From the NCBI GenBank assembly GCA_039566865.1, contig CM076945.1, positions 4,019,501 through 4,083,500 on the forward strand: a stretch of 64,000 nucleotides of DNA, in the 5' to 3' direction. The number at the start of each line of letters is the position of its first letter. The stretch's first letter is position 1. This DNA is from Aurelia coerulea (Eukaryota; Cnidaria; Scyphozoa; Semaeostomeae; Ulmaridae). This document shows, piece by piece, positions 35,601 through 45,790 of the stretch. The position numbers and the translations under genes are program-made. Under the pieces are notes generated by a model. The model was given only the letters and a program-made list of their open reading frames with translations. It was not told the origin of the DNA and did not search any database.

Positions 35601-38600
35601 AATCGGTGTAGTGGGTGTGAAATTCTATGACCTATCTCTTTAAAGTGCGTGGCTTGAAGGAAACTTTAGCTATTTATCTACAATTCTACCATTGGACTAT
35701 TCATAAATCCTAAATATTTTCAAAATTACCGCGTATTTTAGATTCCAACTGATTTGAGGATGTGCCGTCATTTTCTAAATCGTTAACCAGTGGACTGACA
35801 TACTTTTGCTTGATACCATATTGTAGACATTCATAAACTATGGTTTTCTTGTAAATCATTTCATGTTTCATCAAAAAGTTTAGAAATTGCGATGGTTTTA
35901 AGTTATTTCAATTTTTTTCCAATTCTTAAAAGAGAAACAAAACATTCTTAATTCTGAAAACATCGAAGATTTCAGGAATCCCAACAGTAGAATTACAGCG
36001 AAATAGCTAAAGTTTTTTTAAGCAATTTAGTTCAAAGAAATAGGTCACAAAATTTTACACCAACCTTTTTAAAGATTTGGAACATATGCTGGTATGATAT
36101 GACAAGTTGAACAACCTTACTGTGAGTAATACCCTTCAAGCAACCTCATAAATCTTGCTTAGCAGCCATGGTATTGAGATTTTTCATTACCTTTCAAGTC
36201 TACAGTGATAGTTTGCGTCACTTTCTGCCACTTATGAACAAACTAAAAGCTTAGTGTACAAAAAGAAATAGATCTGGTAATAATCAGTGCTTCAAAAACC
36301 AGCCAACCGTGAAAAGAGCTAAATTTGCTAGTGTCATAGAACAATCACAAGATAAGATCAACCATATCTAGGAAAATGATTTGGTCTCTCATCTATTAGC
36401 CAAAAAAAGCTGAAGATCGGCCATGCAATCAAATTTTGATGATATTTAGCATAGGGCTCTAAATCTTTCAAATCTTTGAAAAGCTGGGTGTAAAATTGTA
36501 TCACATTTTTCTTTGAATTCAATAGCTTGAAAGGAACTAAGGGTGCTTTTCTGTAAGTCCAATTTCTTAGCATCTTGATTTCTTTCATTTTGATTATTTT
36601 TGAAAGAATTCACGGAAAAGTTTGAAAAAAATTAGAATGATCGTAAATCCTGAATCAATGGAGGAAAAATGACACAATCTTCAAGAAAAGCATAGTTTAT
36701 TAATGTCTACAATATGGCGGCAAGCAGAAATCTGTAACTCTTCTGGTTAAGGACTTAGAAATTTGATGACGTCACACCCTCAAGTATAATGAATGTCACC
36801 ATTTTTAAACTAATCAAGCTTTCGAAAAATTTTCATGGGAGATTTACAGCGGAGTATCCAAAGTTCCTTCCAAGCTATTCAAATCAAAGAAAATTGTGAT
36901 AAAGATCTGAGCCCTATGCTGTGATATTTGAAAAAGGAGTACTTTTTTGTGTCTCCTGGTCCGGTATGATAAGTAAAAGGGGCTCCGTCGTCAAATGTAA
37001 ACAAAAAGATGATTTTTGCAGTTTTTTGACAGGTGATATCACACAGGATTTTCGTATTTTTTTCAAAATGAAAGTTGCTGTTTGGGCATTAATCCTTGTA
37101 CTTGACTAAGGAACAAACCAAACATTCATATCTTCTATGATTGCTCGGATATAAGTGGATTTTTAACGGTCACTTTGTTGTGGCTTGGGTGAAACCACCA
37201 AGCAAACTGCAGAGAACAATGGATGAACGATGGATAATCGGCGACACGTGCGAGTTTACGGATTTGCTTACTGTTTGACGACTGAGCCCCTTTAAGTAAT
37301 CTTCAGTTGTTTGAGGTTGACAGCTTTCAGGTCTAAATTTATCCGTCCTGCCGTACCGAATGTGCCAAAAAAAGGTTATGCGTTTGAAAATTTATTTCAC
37401 CAATACTTTTGGATAAATTTTAAAGCTTTAATCATTATTGGTTGATGTTCGAAAGGGTAAAATATTTTATCTAGGTTTCTTTGTATCTTTTTGGGCTCTG
37501 GAAAAGTAGATAAATTAGAATTTAGCAAACATCCTGAGCCATCGATTGAATCGCAAAGAATCTCCACACAGATAACAGCATGTAAGCACATTTTGTCTCC
37601 CCAGATTTGATGCTTTAGCAGGTATGGAATTATTAGCAAGCAGGTATATACAGAGTGTCCCAAAAAAATTGTTCGAAGTTTGATTAAATATAAAAGAATA
37701 ACGAAATACTGAACGGACTCCATGGTAAAATAGCCATATTGCTGAGATTTTGAATTAATTTTAGACACCAGAAGCTAGCAAATCGGCTAGATATTCACGG
37801 AATTACGAGCTTTCGAAGTTCAATTTTGTTCGACAGCTGAAACCAGACGCCCCTAAATTGCATATTTTGTGAAGGTAGAATATTTATTCAAAGCAAATCA
37901 AGTGTAATTTGAAAAGCATTTTCGATAAACTAGCTTTCTATAACATTGATTCAAAGTTATGGATGCTTGGAGGAATCCTGTTCAGCACAATTTAGAATTG
38001 CCCCATCTCTCATTGATTAAGTTTTCACTCCGTGTTTTCGGATACTTGCAGTCTTAAGTAAATTTTGGCAACGGTTACAAGAATTAGATACCTTTGGAAG
38101 TCCTATTTGGTTTGCTCTGATTTCGACGAGAGGTAAAACATTGGACAGCCTTCTTTTACCTCGTTTTTAGGACGTCTTTTTGGAGAACAAGTCAGTTATG
38201 GGCGTCTGGTTTCAGCTTTCGCACAAACGTGAACTTCGAAAGTTTGTAACTTTGTGAATTCTTAGCGGATTCGCAAGATTCTGGCTTCTAAAATTAATTT
38301 AAAATCTTAGGAACAGGGTTATTTAACCAGAAGCCTGTACCTTTTATTATTATTTTTCAACATTTCATCAAACGTCGAACAATTTTTCTGAGACACCCTG
38401 TATGTTTTCTTATTATTTTCTCTCCACCTAGGTAAGCAGTTTCTTGAGACCACCAATGAAAGGTGCCGTTGTTGAAACATTTGGAGCTGGTAATGTACCT
38501 TCTAATCGACCTGATCTGCTAGCTGCATTCAAAGCTGCATCTGAGAGGGGTGTTATTCTCCTGAATATTACACAGTGCTTGAAAGGATCTGTTACCGATG

Positions 38601-41600
38601 CTTATGAGGCTGGCAAAGTGAGTTTGTACATTATTCCTGGTATTTAGAATGTGGCGGGTAAAATCCTTTCAAATTGGCCTAATTTGCTATCTGCGTTCAA
38701 AGCTGCGTTCGAAAGGGGGTGTTATTCTCCCAATGGGGTTTTTGTTGAGACAGTGATTTTTTGCGTTTTTATTTTGCGTTTTTCAAAGGCAATATTACAC
38801 AGACCTTTGATCGGTTTTTCAAAATGAAAACATCGTTTTGAACATAAATATTTGTACTTCACAGAGGAACAAACCAAACATTCATATCTCTTACGATTCC
38901 TCGGATACAAGTGGATCTTGGACGTTTACTTTTTGGTGGCTTGGGTGAAGCTACCAAAGGAACTGCAGAAAACAATTGACACATGCCTGAAACAATGGTG
39001 TTTACAGAATTGTTTACAGTTTAGCGACGGAGCCCCTTTAATATTGCTATGTGCTTGAATTGAAGCGATTTGTTACTGATGCTTATTGCCTGACTGACGT
39101 GTCAAAAACGAGGCAATACAAGAAGCCTGCCAATCCCATTGGTTATTCGCACATTTCCCGCGGTTTTCCCGTAGCCTTTTATAATACGCGTTTTTGGTAA
39201 GGACGCGTTTTTGACACAACAACAACTGATTTAGGCCTGTGAGATTACAATAAACCAAAATGCGTTTGACTAAATGATATAAGTCAAAATTAGAAGCTAT
39301 CAGGTAATAAAACTCATACTAACCGGTTTTATGGTTGTACAGGAAAATATAAAACCCTCGGTCTTATTGCACAGACCTCGCAAGCTCGGTCTTACTTTTA
39401 AGACCTCGGGCTTTATATTTTCCTGTGCAATACAAAACCGGTTAGTATGCGCAAAGTGATTTCGTATGTATTTCTTTCACAACGGAGATTCTTTTTAAAT
39501 GTCTGTCAGCATGCTTCTTTCCGGAGTATTTAATTTGTCTCTAGATTTCGTTTCATGTCTTTTTAGGCCTTTGCCGAAATTGGAGTTCTATCTGGTTGTG
39601 ACATGACAACGGAAGCAGCTTTAACGAAACTTGCATACGTAATTGCGAAGGATCATTTGTCATTAGATGAGAAAAAGGAGGTCAGTGTAGCATAGGGCTC
39701 ACATCTTTGAAAAGTTTGGTGTAAAATTCGATCACATTTGTCAAAGAGTTGAATGGCTTGAAAGGAACTTAAGGTACTTTGCTGTAAAGGAATCCTTTGA
39801 TGTCTTGATCATTTTCAGAATGGCGGCATTTTAGTTATTTTTGACAAGAATTCATCGCAAATTTTGAAAAAATTAAAATCATCGTAAATTGATACACTCT
39901 TCAAGAAGACCATAGCTTATGAAGGTCTACACTATGGTGGCAAGTAGAAATATGTAGCTCTTCTGGTTTAGGATTTAGAAATTTGATGATGTTAAAAATA
40001 ATAAGTGCCGCCATTTGGCAACGAATCAAGAAATTAAAAAATGTCCATGGCAGATTTAAAGCAAAGGACCCTTCCTTCTAAGTCATCTAATTCAAAGAAA
40101 AATATAATAGAATTTTACACCCACCTTTTTAAAGATTTGAGCCTTACCCTGGTCAGTGCTACCTTAAACGCTCTTAGCTGTAGAATTTTACACCCCCTGG
40201 GGGGCTTATTTAATCTCGGAGTCTCCAGAAGGGGGACTTTAAAAAGGAGGGGGCGTACTCACGATTTAGAATAGCAAGGGTGCAATTGATAACCTTTAAT
40301 TTCTTTAATGATATTTGCAGAATCGACATACAATTTTACGAGTCGAATACACAAACTTGACACAGTTTTTAACCCAGACCATATCTAATCTAAATTCAAA
40401 CTGTTTAGCTAGGTAATTGGTGCAGATTGTAATACGTAATTTCGCAGAAAAAAGACAAAAACAAAATGGAAAAAGTACGACACACCAGTCATAACAGTAT
40501 AATCTTCCATTTTATCATCAATTATACCAACCCCGGAAATGCCCTTTAAAAATATTTATACGATTCCGTTTCTGAGGTAATTTGTATTTGAAACCTGAGT
40601 AGCGTTTCTTTTTTAAGAGCTGGTGATGTCAAATCTTTCAGGAGAAATGTGGAATATGGAAATATGGAAGCTAATATGAGAAATATGGAAGCCAAAAGCC
40701 ACTTTTTAGAAAACAATACAATTCATTTTCTGATGTAATTCGTATTGTCTTTGAAACCTGACCAGTCTTTCTTTTTCAACAGCTGGTGATGTCAAATCTT
40801 CGAGGAGAAATGACAGTGCCTCATGAGCAACAGTTCAGATTGAAAGAAGGCAAGTTTGTCAGGACTGTTGCTACATCACTGAAAGTTGGATCTGAAAAGG
40901 TAGATGCACCTTTTGAAGGGAATCGATATAGATGTATCGAGTAGCCGTTATAGATAGGCTGAAGAAATGCATACACGTCCATTGTTTCTTTAGCTACATG
41001 ATGTAACGGCATATGTCATCATAGCCGTCAAATGTTTTCTTTCGTCCAAGGCTCCCGTGGGGCTCTGCTCCACGCTCTGATCAGATCGCATTTTCTCCTG
41101 AAATTGACCAATCAGGTGCCGTCGTTGTATTTACTGCCGCGTTTCGCAGCAAAACTTAGGCCATTCTCGGCCGTTTTGACCACTCTCCGGAAAAAATCAT
41201 TGCACGATCGGATAAATCGATTTTCATCAAAATTTCAGTTGGAGAAGATTTTCCATGCTCTGGACCATAAGTGTTTTCAATATGGCTTTGCGCATATTTG
41301 GATCATTGACAAAGGAGATCTGAAAGAAAATTGTATGCTGGGTCTTATAATCGAATGTTGGGGATCTTTTAAACGGGAGTATTTTTTGGGATACACGATG
41401 GTGGTAGTCAACTGCAGCTGGCATGTATATCGTTTATTTTTTCTAATCAAGACAAAACTAATTCGCGTTTTAGGAAATGGAAAATCTGCGGCGAGCATTG
41501 CTGCCAATCTTCCTTTGCTGCGCTGCAAAATCAGGTGATACAGTAGCTTTGGATGAGTTGCTATCACAAGGCGCCGATGTGAATAATCCGTCAGATTATG

Positions 41601-43828
41601 ATGGGAAAAGTTGTCTTCATATTGCATGTGCTGAAGGAAGGGTTGAGATGGTGGAACATTTATTAGAAATTGGTGCTTCTGTTTATGTCAAGGACAGGCG
41701 AGGAAGGGTACCACTGTTTGATGCTGTAAGGTAAGTTTCCAGCGGTAAATTTAATCGTCAAGTAGGAACTTTTGAGCTTGCAAGGAATGTTGAAGCGAAA
41801 ATGAAGGACAATGACGAGAATGAAGCAAAACAGAAATGGAAGACAGCTGTTGTTAACAGAGTCAAGAGAGTGACGGGAAGGTTAGACAAGCTATGTTTTC
41901 TTTCAGCAACTTTACTAAACAACTGAGATAGAAAATTTTAGGGTGCACACATTGAACTGCAGAGAGAGAGAGAGATGTTCTGTCTCTATGGATTTTTAGG
42001 AAATATCTAGAAGAAGGTAAGAACAGCTGTCTCTATGTCTCTGTTCGTTTCTTTCAAGGCTGATTTATCATTCTATCATTCTGTTTGCCCGAAAGAAGAA
42101 ATCCATGTCTTAAAATTTTCAGGAATGAAAACGAACCATGTTATTGCTGTTGATAGCAACTCCACAAATTTTTTAACCTGAACAAGAAATACATACAAAT
42201 GCGTGGCTAAGCAGCTAATTTGTTTAAAAATAACTGCTTCAGGCTGATTATCGCAATCATTCATCCTTTTCTAGGAATGAGAATGAGGAAGTAGTTGATG
42301 TGTCGTTCTAGGAATGATAATGTGGCAGTAACAGATGTGTTTTTTCTTGAAATAAGAATGAGGAAGTAACAGATGTGTTTTTTCTAGGAATAAGAATGAG
42401 GAAGTAATTGATGTGTTGTTCTAGGAATGAGAATGAGGAAGTAAAAGATGTGTTTTTTCTAGGAATAAGAATGAGGAAGTAACATGTGTTTTTCTAGGAA
42501 TAAGAATGAGGAAATAGTTTGTGTTTTTGCTAGGAGTAAGAATGAGGAAGTAAAAGATGTGTTTTTTCTAGGAATAAGAATGAGAAAGTAATTGATGTGT
42601 TGCTAAAAGGTGGTGCACATTTCTTACCGGATGACAGAGAAGTTGCTCGTGAATTATGTATTGCAGCATGTAACAATGATATCGCAAGACTGAAGTTATT
42701 CAAGAAAGCTAATGTTGACCTAAATTGGAGCGATATGGATGGAAGAACACCACTACATTTTGTAAGTATTTTCTTTCTTATTTTGTCTCTAGAGAGGTGG
42801 CAGCATCTACTGGGTGTTTCATAAAAGTACTTATGTTCAAAATATCGACAACTTATTTTTGAGTGTTAAGCTTCTCGCTTGGTCATAATTGTCAGAAAGA
42901 ATTGCTGACATCATATGATCCAAATCTTCAAGTCGGTGTAAAATGGTGGATGTAAAATTTTATGACCTATTTCTTGCAATTAAATGGCTTTAAAGAGAAT
43001 TTAACTACTTTTCTATAATTCTACCATTGGACTTTTCAGAAATCGTGAATATTTTTAGAAATTACAGCGTATTTTATGTTCTAACTCATTTGAGGATGTG
43101 ACGTCATCAAATTTCTAATACACTTTTGCTTGATGGCACATAGTGGACATCCATCAACTATGGTTTTCATGGAAATTATTTCATGTTTCGTGAGAAAGTT
43201 TAGAAATCACGATGGTTTGAAATTTTTGACAAACTTTTTCTTGAATTATTAACTTAGAAGAAAAGTTCTTGAATTCTGAAAATATTGAAGATTTCAGAAA
43301 AGTCCAATGGTAGAATTATTGCAAAATAGCTGAAGTTTCTTTAAAGCAATTCAGTTCAAAGAAATAGGTCATAAAATTTTACACTAACGTTTTTTTAAGA
43401 TTTGCAACCCATGTTACTGCTGAGTAAGGAAAATCTCAAAATAATTGCTCTTAGGCAAGATTCACGTTGTTGCTTGAAGGGTATGGCCCAGAATAAGATT
43501 TTTCATCCTGTCATTTTATCACTTTTATTATACGCTTTGTCGTCTTAATTTTTGTTTTTATAAGGCTGTGATGCGTGGTAACCTTGACGCTGCTCGATAC
43601 CTTATCAAAGATGCTGGTGTAGACGTTGAAAAAGAAGATATTTTTGGGAATACTCCATTGTCAAATGCAAGGAAGCTCCACTTTCAGGACGTTATCGATG
43701 TCATCGTTGAGGCGGAAGGTTTCAAAGCCAGAGAACTTAGCGAAACTGTACTGTTAAATGACAGAAGTCAAGATTCAATGCTGCTTCAAGATATTGGTCA
43801 CGCTGAAACTGTAAGGAATGACAGTTAA
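29491..43828 (+). CDS. ASPG: Cytosolic L-asparaginase with C-terminal ankyrin repeats (12 exons)
   Basis: Hydrolyses L-asparagine to aspartate and ammonia in the cytosol; the human ASPG family also shows lysophospholipase activity (family knowledge). Exons 29491-29605, 30442-30589, 31483-31720, 33357-33440, 34408-34534, 35077-35195, 38432-38617, 39567-39680, 40783-40899, 41474-41730, 42572-42761 and 43565-43828 total 1959 bases, 652 residues, all phases agreeing. YTGGTIGM supplies the nucleophile Thr29; DSSNMS (108-113) the substrate-binding Asp/Ser; HGTDT the Thr140/Asp141 pair; Lys212 in SSKTSTSDL matches the catalytic Lys. Residues about 417-620 carry ankyrin repeats ([56 protein letters not shown]). 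It is somewhat longer than the human protein. The start is the first ATG of an MMASS run; the second is equally possible. Confidence 0.93.
30442..30589 (+). CDS. ASPG: ASPG exon 2
   Basis: [20 protein letters not shown] onward, the 'LPMF' block of ASPG. Acceptor CTGCAG, donor GTAAGT, phase 1 in and phase 2 out. Confidence 0.9.
31048..31204. mobile_element. hAT MITE in ASPG intron 2
   Basis: Ends CAGTGGTGGACAC and GTGTCTGCCACTG are the classic hAT CAG...CTG form. A perfect 8-bp target duplication, CAAGCATG, flanks it (31040-31047 and 31205-31212). Confidence 0.9.
31483..31720 (+). CDS. ASPG: ASPG exon 3 (catalytic HGTDT)
   Basis: Encodes [30 protein letters not shown] and KTVILTGAQ, near-identical in pattern to animal ASPG. 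Acceptor TTCAAAG, donor GTATGT, phase 2 in and phase 0 out. A decayed look-alike of its first part (TTGTCAAACCA(T/G)GG, TTTTACCAC) sits at 31317-31390, suggesting local duplication. Confidence 0.95.
32288..33033. repeat. Family A MITE, copy 4, with nested hairpin
   Basis: The left end CATAGGTTCCAAATC, the middle TGACGTCACATCCTCAAATG and the right end ACACCCACATTTTT match family A. It is interrupted by the TTAA-flanked hairpin 32352-32608. It lies in ASPG intron 3. Confidence 0.8.
32352..32608. mobile_element. TTAA-flanked near-perfect hairpin (piggyBac-like)
   Basis: Inverted ends AGGAATTGAATCCATATAAA and TTTATATGGACTCAATTCCT, with TTAA on both sides (32348-32351 and 32609-32612). The two arms are almost identical to the centre (32480-32490), so it would fold into one long stem. 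It is nested in a family A copy. Confidence 0.9.
33357..33440 (+). CDS. ASPG: ASPG exon 4
   Basis: [20 protein letters not shown] then AGHYIIPE, matching the ASPG block that ends in 'IPE'. Acceptor TTGCAG, donor GTGAGT, phase 0 at both ends. Confidence 0.93.
34408..34534 (+). CDS. ASPG: ASPG exon 5 (catalytic Lys)
   Basis: [31 protein letters not shown]; Lys212 aligns with the type I asparaginase catalytic lysine. Acceptor TTGCAG, donor GTAAAT, phase 0 in and phase 1 out. Confidence 0.93.
35077..35195 (+). CDS. ASPG: ASPG exon 6
   Basis: Encodes the [17 protein letters not shown] block ('LRL(T/Y)PGI' in the family). Acceptor TTGCAG, donor GTAAGT, phase 1 in and phase 0 out. Confidence 0.93.
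35581..36089. repeat. Family A MITE, copy 5
   Basis: Left end GCATAGGCTCCAAATC, right end ACACCAACCTTTTTAAAGAT. It lies in ASPG intron 6. Confidence 0.8.
36450..36920. repeat. Family A MITE, copy 6 (best-preserved ends)
   Basis: Left end ATAGGGCTCTAAATC and right end GATCTGAGCCCTAT are clearly inverted, with GATGACGTCACACCCTCAAG inside. It lies in ASPG intron 6, about 360 bases after copy 5. Confidence 0.85.
37651..38400. mobile_element. TA-flanked palindromic element, CAGRGTGTC type
   Basis: Ends CAGAGTGTCCCA and TGAGACACCCTG are inverted, with TA at 37649-37650 and 38401-38402. The arms share AATTGTTCGA, GGCGTCTGGTTTCAGCT and CTTCGAAAG/CTTTCGAAG blocks. It ends only 31 bases before ASPG exon 7. 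Confidence 0.85.
38432..38617 (+). CDS. ASPG: ASPG exon 7
   Basis: [18 protein letters not shown], then [17 protein letters not shown], the conserved 'P(M/L)KG..(M/V)ETFG.GN' block. Acceptor CACCTAG, donor GTGAGT, phase 0 at both ends. A decayed partial repeat of its interior (AAAGCTGC, GAAAGGGGGTGTTATTCTCC) follows at 38665-38740. Confidence 0.93.
39315..39449. mobile_element. Small palindromic MITE
   Basis: Inverted ends CATACTAACCGGTTTT and AAAACCGGTTAGTATG, with inner GGAAAATATAAA/TTTATATTTTCC. It lies in ASPG intron 7. Confidence 0.85.
39567..39680 (+). CDS. ASPG: ASPG exon 8
   Basis: [20 protein letters not shown] then KLAYVIAK, the 'G.DMT.EAAL.KL.YVL' block of asparaginases. Acceptor TTTTAG, donor GTCAGT, phase 0 at both ends. 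Confidence 0.95.
39691..40147. repeat. Family A MITE, copy 7
   Basis: Left end CATAGGGCTCACATC only 10 bases after the exon 8 donor; right end ACACCCACCTTTTTAAAGAT. Confidence 0.8.
40560..40660 (+). pseudogene. Decayed duplicate of the ASPG exon 9 start
   Basis: Matches the last 45 bases of intron 8 and the first 30 of exon 9: TTTGAAACCTGA, TTTCTTTTTTAAGAG, then CTGGTGATGTCAAATCTTTC and AGGAGAAATG. The acceptor is changed from AACAG to AAGAG and the reading frame is shifted by an inserted base, so it should not be used in frame. It lies about 160 bases upstream of the real exon. Confidence 0.75.
40783..40899 (+). CDS. ASPG: ASPG exon 9 (end of enzyme domain)
   Basis: [20 protein letters not shown], the 'LRGEMT' end of the asparaginase domain, plus a linker. 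Acceptor CAACAG, donor GTAGAT (weak), phase 0 at both ends. Confidence 0.9.
41474..41730 (+). CDS. ASPG: ASPG exon 10 (first ankyrin repeats)
   Basis: [20 protein letters not shown] and [20 protein letters not shown] are ankyrin repeats. Acceptor TTTTAG, donor GTAAGT, phase 0 in and phase 2 out. Confidence 0.95.
42270..42571 (+). repeat. Tandem array of duplicated intron/exon junction (about 40-bp unit)
   Basis: About eight copies of a 33-45 base unit, consensus TTTTTTCTAGGAATAAGAAT followed by GAGGAAGTAA and GATGTG. This is the 3' splice site and first roughly 25 bases of ASPG exon 11. Copies start near 42270, 42308, 42345, 42384, 42421, 42459, 42494 and 42530; the real exon follows at 42572. 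Most retain a polypyrimidine-AG; one (about 42345) reads CTTG instead of CTAG. Confidence 0.9.
42572..42761 (+). CDS. ASPG: ASPG exon 11 (ankyrin)
   Basis: [20 protein letters not shown] and [15 protein letters not shown], ankyrin repeats. Joined to exon 10 it reads [17 protein letters not shown], a sensible ankyrin helix pair, so the last acceptor of the array is the in-frame one. Donor GTAAGT, phase 2 in and phase 0 out. Confidence 0.92.
42912..43414. repeat. Family A MITE, copy 8
   Basis: The left end ATCATATGATCCAAATC is eroded; GATGTGACGTCATCAAATTT is inside; the right end is ACACTAACGTTTTTTTAAGA. It lies in ASPG intron 11. Confidence 0.75.
43565..43828 (+). CDS. ASPG: ASPG exon 12 (last ankyrin repeat, tail, stop)
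   Basis: [20 protein letters not shown] and [13 protein letters not shown] complete the ankyrin domain. A Ser/Asp/Glu-rich tail ends in VRNDS and TAA. Acceptor ATAAG, phase 0 in. Confidence 0.93.
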   Translation, partial: AVMRGNLDAARYLIKDAGVDVEKEDIFGNTPLSNARKLHFQDVIDVIVEAEGFKARELSETVLLNDRSQDSMLLQDIGHAETVRNDS

Positions 43829-43899
43829 TACCGGGTCCACCGAATGAGCCCACCGAGAGCGTTTACTTTGTACCGGTACAACTTTGGACCCCTCACAAA

Positions 43900-44510
43900 G
43901 TTGTTAACGCCGATCTCCAGTCAGTGGAATTTTCTGAGCGGGCGGATTGTAGCCCAGAGAGAGGGGGTACTCCCTAACTCTCAATACGGAGGGGGTCCAT
44001 GCCACTATTTCTTTGCTGACCCCTAAATATTAAGTCGTATTTTTTGGGGACCCCAAATATTGATTCTTATGTTTTGGAGACCCCAAATATTTTTATCTAT
44101 TGCTGGTGTCCCTAAAATGTTTTTGAATGATTTCAATTTGAGCTTCTTGATCTTTCTCAGTTTTAGTAATACCAAAACATTTATTTCATGATCACTGATG
44201 AATCGCAGCAAATTGCACGATTCTTCCTTTCTCCAGATTTGTGGACCCCAAATATTGAATTTTTTGTTCATGTTGTAATTCACAGACCCTAAATATTGCT
44301 TTAACGTAAAATGTCGGACCCCAAATATTGGCACGGAACGCCCGTATTGAAAGTCAATTAGTACCCCCCCCCCTGGGAATTTTAGACCATAAAGGGTTGT
44401 TCAGCCGTAACTTTCAATTCAATTCCAGAGCGAAATTTCTCTTACAAACAATAGAAATTCCGCCCGCTCGGAAAATTCCACTGACTGGAAATCAGCCTTA
44501 ACGGATAATC
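43900..44510. mobile_element. Palindromic element with inner C/G-capped repeat
   Basis: The left arm TCAGTGGAATTTTCTGAGCG is inverted at the right (CGCTCGGAAAATTCCACTGA). Inside, at about 43960-44370, is a second structure with GGGGGTACTCCC and GTACCCCCCCCC ends and repeated CCCCAAATATT. It begins about 70 bases after the ASPG stop and may lie in its 3' UTR. Confidence 0.75.
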
Positions 44511-44696
44511 CTATTGTTTACACTGTTTCTGCTAATCCGTGACACTTTTGCTTCTTCGATATATCAAGGGTGCTAGGACACGGATGTTTTGATTACGTAT
44601 TTATTTACCTTGTTTTGATCTTTGTCTTGTTTTTTTGTCTTTTTTCTTCTCTGTTTCCCCTTCAACTGATGTGTGCAACTGAACGGTTTCAGCCTA

Positions 44697-44865
44697 AATG
44701 CCTCGTGTTATTTGAATACATCTTCCTTGTATTCCGGTGTCTTAGCGCGCCTTCGCAGAAGAAAGGTTTCAAACCACAATGCCATACTAAAATATTTAGT
44801 GTGGCATTGCGGTTTGAAACCTTTTTCTGCGAAGGCGAAGATATATTCAAATAACACGAGGCATT
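44697..44865. mobile_element. TA-flanked near-perfect hairpin
   Basis: Ends AATGCCTCGTGTTATTTGAA and the exact inverse, with TA on both sides (44695-44696 and 44866-44867). Inner GCAGAA/TTCTGC arms meet near 44787. Confidence 0.9.
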
Positions 44866-44867
44866 TA

Positions 44868-45259
44868 GGACCTGTTCATATGGAGGCGAGCCAGCCCGCC
44901 TACCGGGCTGGAGGTTTTTGCCGAGATCTCACCTTATCCCTGTTTCCCATTCAAAGTTTGTTGTCTGTTCATATGAGCAGGCGGGCTGGCTCGGTAGGTG
45001 AGATCTCACTCAAGTACTGCCGAGATCCCGCTTGGCGAGGTCCAAATTTTCCCATATGAACACTCCAGCCCGCCTGCCGAGACGAAAACGCCTCTACTAC
45101 GCACGCGTGGGCATGCAAAACAATACCACCAACGATGGCACGTGACCAATTCCATCCCGGTAGGCGGGATGGATTTGCCATATGAACAGAATACGAAATC
45201 AGCTCATTTAGCGGGCCAGCCCGGTAAGCGGGCTGGCTCGCCTCCATATGAACAGGTCC
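44868..45259. mobile_element. Harbinger-like palindromic element
   Basis: Ends GGACCTGTTCATATGGAGGC and GCCTCCATATGAACAGGTCC, flanked by TTA at 44865-44867 and 45260-45262, the 3-bp duplication typical of PIF/Harbinger. The interior repeats CATATGAACA and GCGGGCTGG motifs. Confidence 0.85.
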
Positions 45260-45554
45260 TTAGGCCGAAACCGTTCAGTTGCACACATCAGTTGAAGAGG
45301 AAGCAGAGAAGAAAAAAGACAAGAAAGCAAGACAAAGATCAAATCAAGGTAAATAAAGACGTAATCAAAACATCCGTGTCCTAACACCCTTGGATCTATA
45401 TAATAATTCTGTTTTGGGGCGATGTAAACACTCTTCAACTGAAACAACCGAATAAGCCCACCCAAATGTGTGATCATATTTCATTCTGTTTGCTAGAGGT
45501 CATTCATAGTGCTTTTTTAAATTTTTCGTCAATTTCAGTTTTAATTTCGATGTG

Positions 45555-45790
45555 CTTCAAGGATTTCCTTAGGCCAAAATGTCAAAGCTCTGGTTTGGAG
45601 GTGGATGCAAATTTTAGCTTTCTGGATTAATATTTCTGCTCTCAAAGCACCAATACCAACAAACGAGGTACCTATGTTCAAGCTAACTATCGAGAAACAT
45701 TTTGAGAGTGATTAGCCATTGACTAAAACTAAATTCACACCGCTTGACCCAAGCAAAACTGTCCCATACCTTTTGGGACACCCCCGTATA
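45555..45790 (+). repeat. Half copy of the 3959-4561 element
   Basis: Matches the right arm of that element in order (TTCCTTAGGCCAAAA, AGCTCTGGTTTG, CTGCTCTCAAAGCAC, AACGAGGTA) and ends GGGACACCCCCGTATA. From 45790 to 46350 I see no supported feature. Confidence 0.7.

Larger units (their letters stand above)
44563..45394. mobile_element. Outer palindrome holding two nested palindromic elements
   Basis: Outer ends CAAGGGTGCTAGGACACGG and CCGTGTCCTAACACCCTTG; the arms extend to 44694 and from 45263 (CTGAACGGTTTC / GAAACCGTTCAG). Between them lie the two complete hairpins listed next. The open frames across it are artefacts of the symmetry. Confidence 0.85.

Noticed and set aside
44570..45477. 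Several 70-130 codon open frames on both strands
   Set aside because: They lie in nested palindromes, and the same peptide appears on both strands because of the symmetry.
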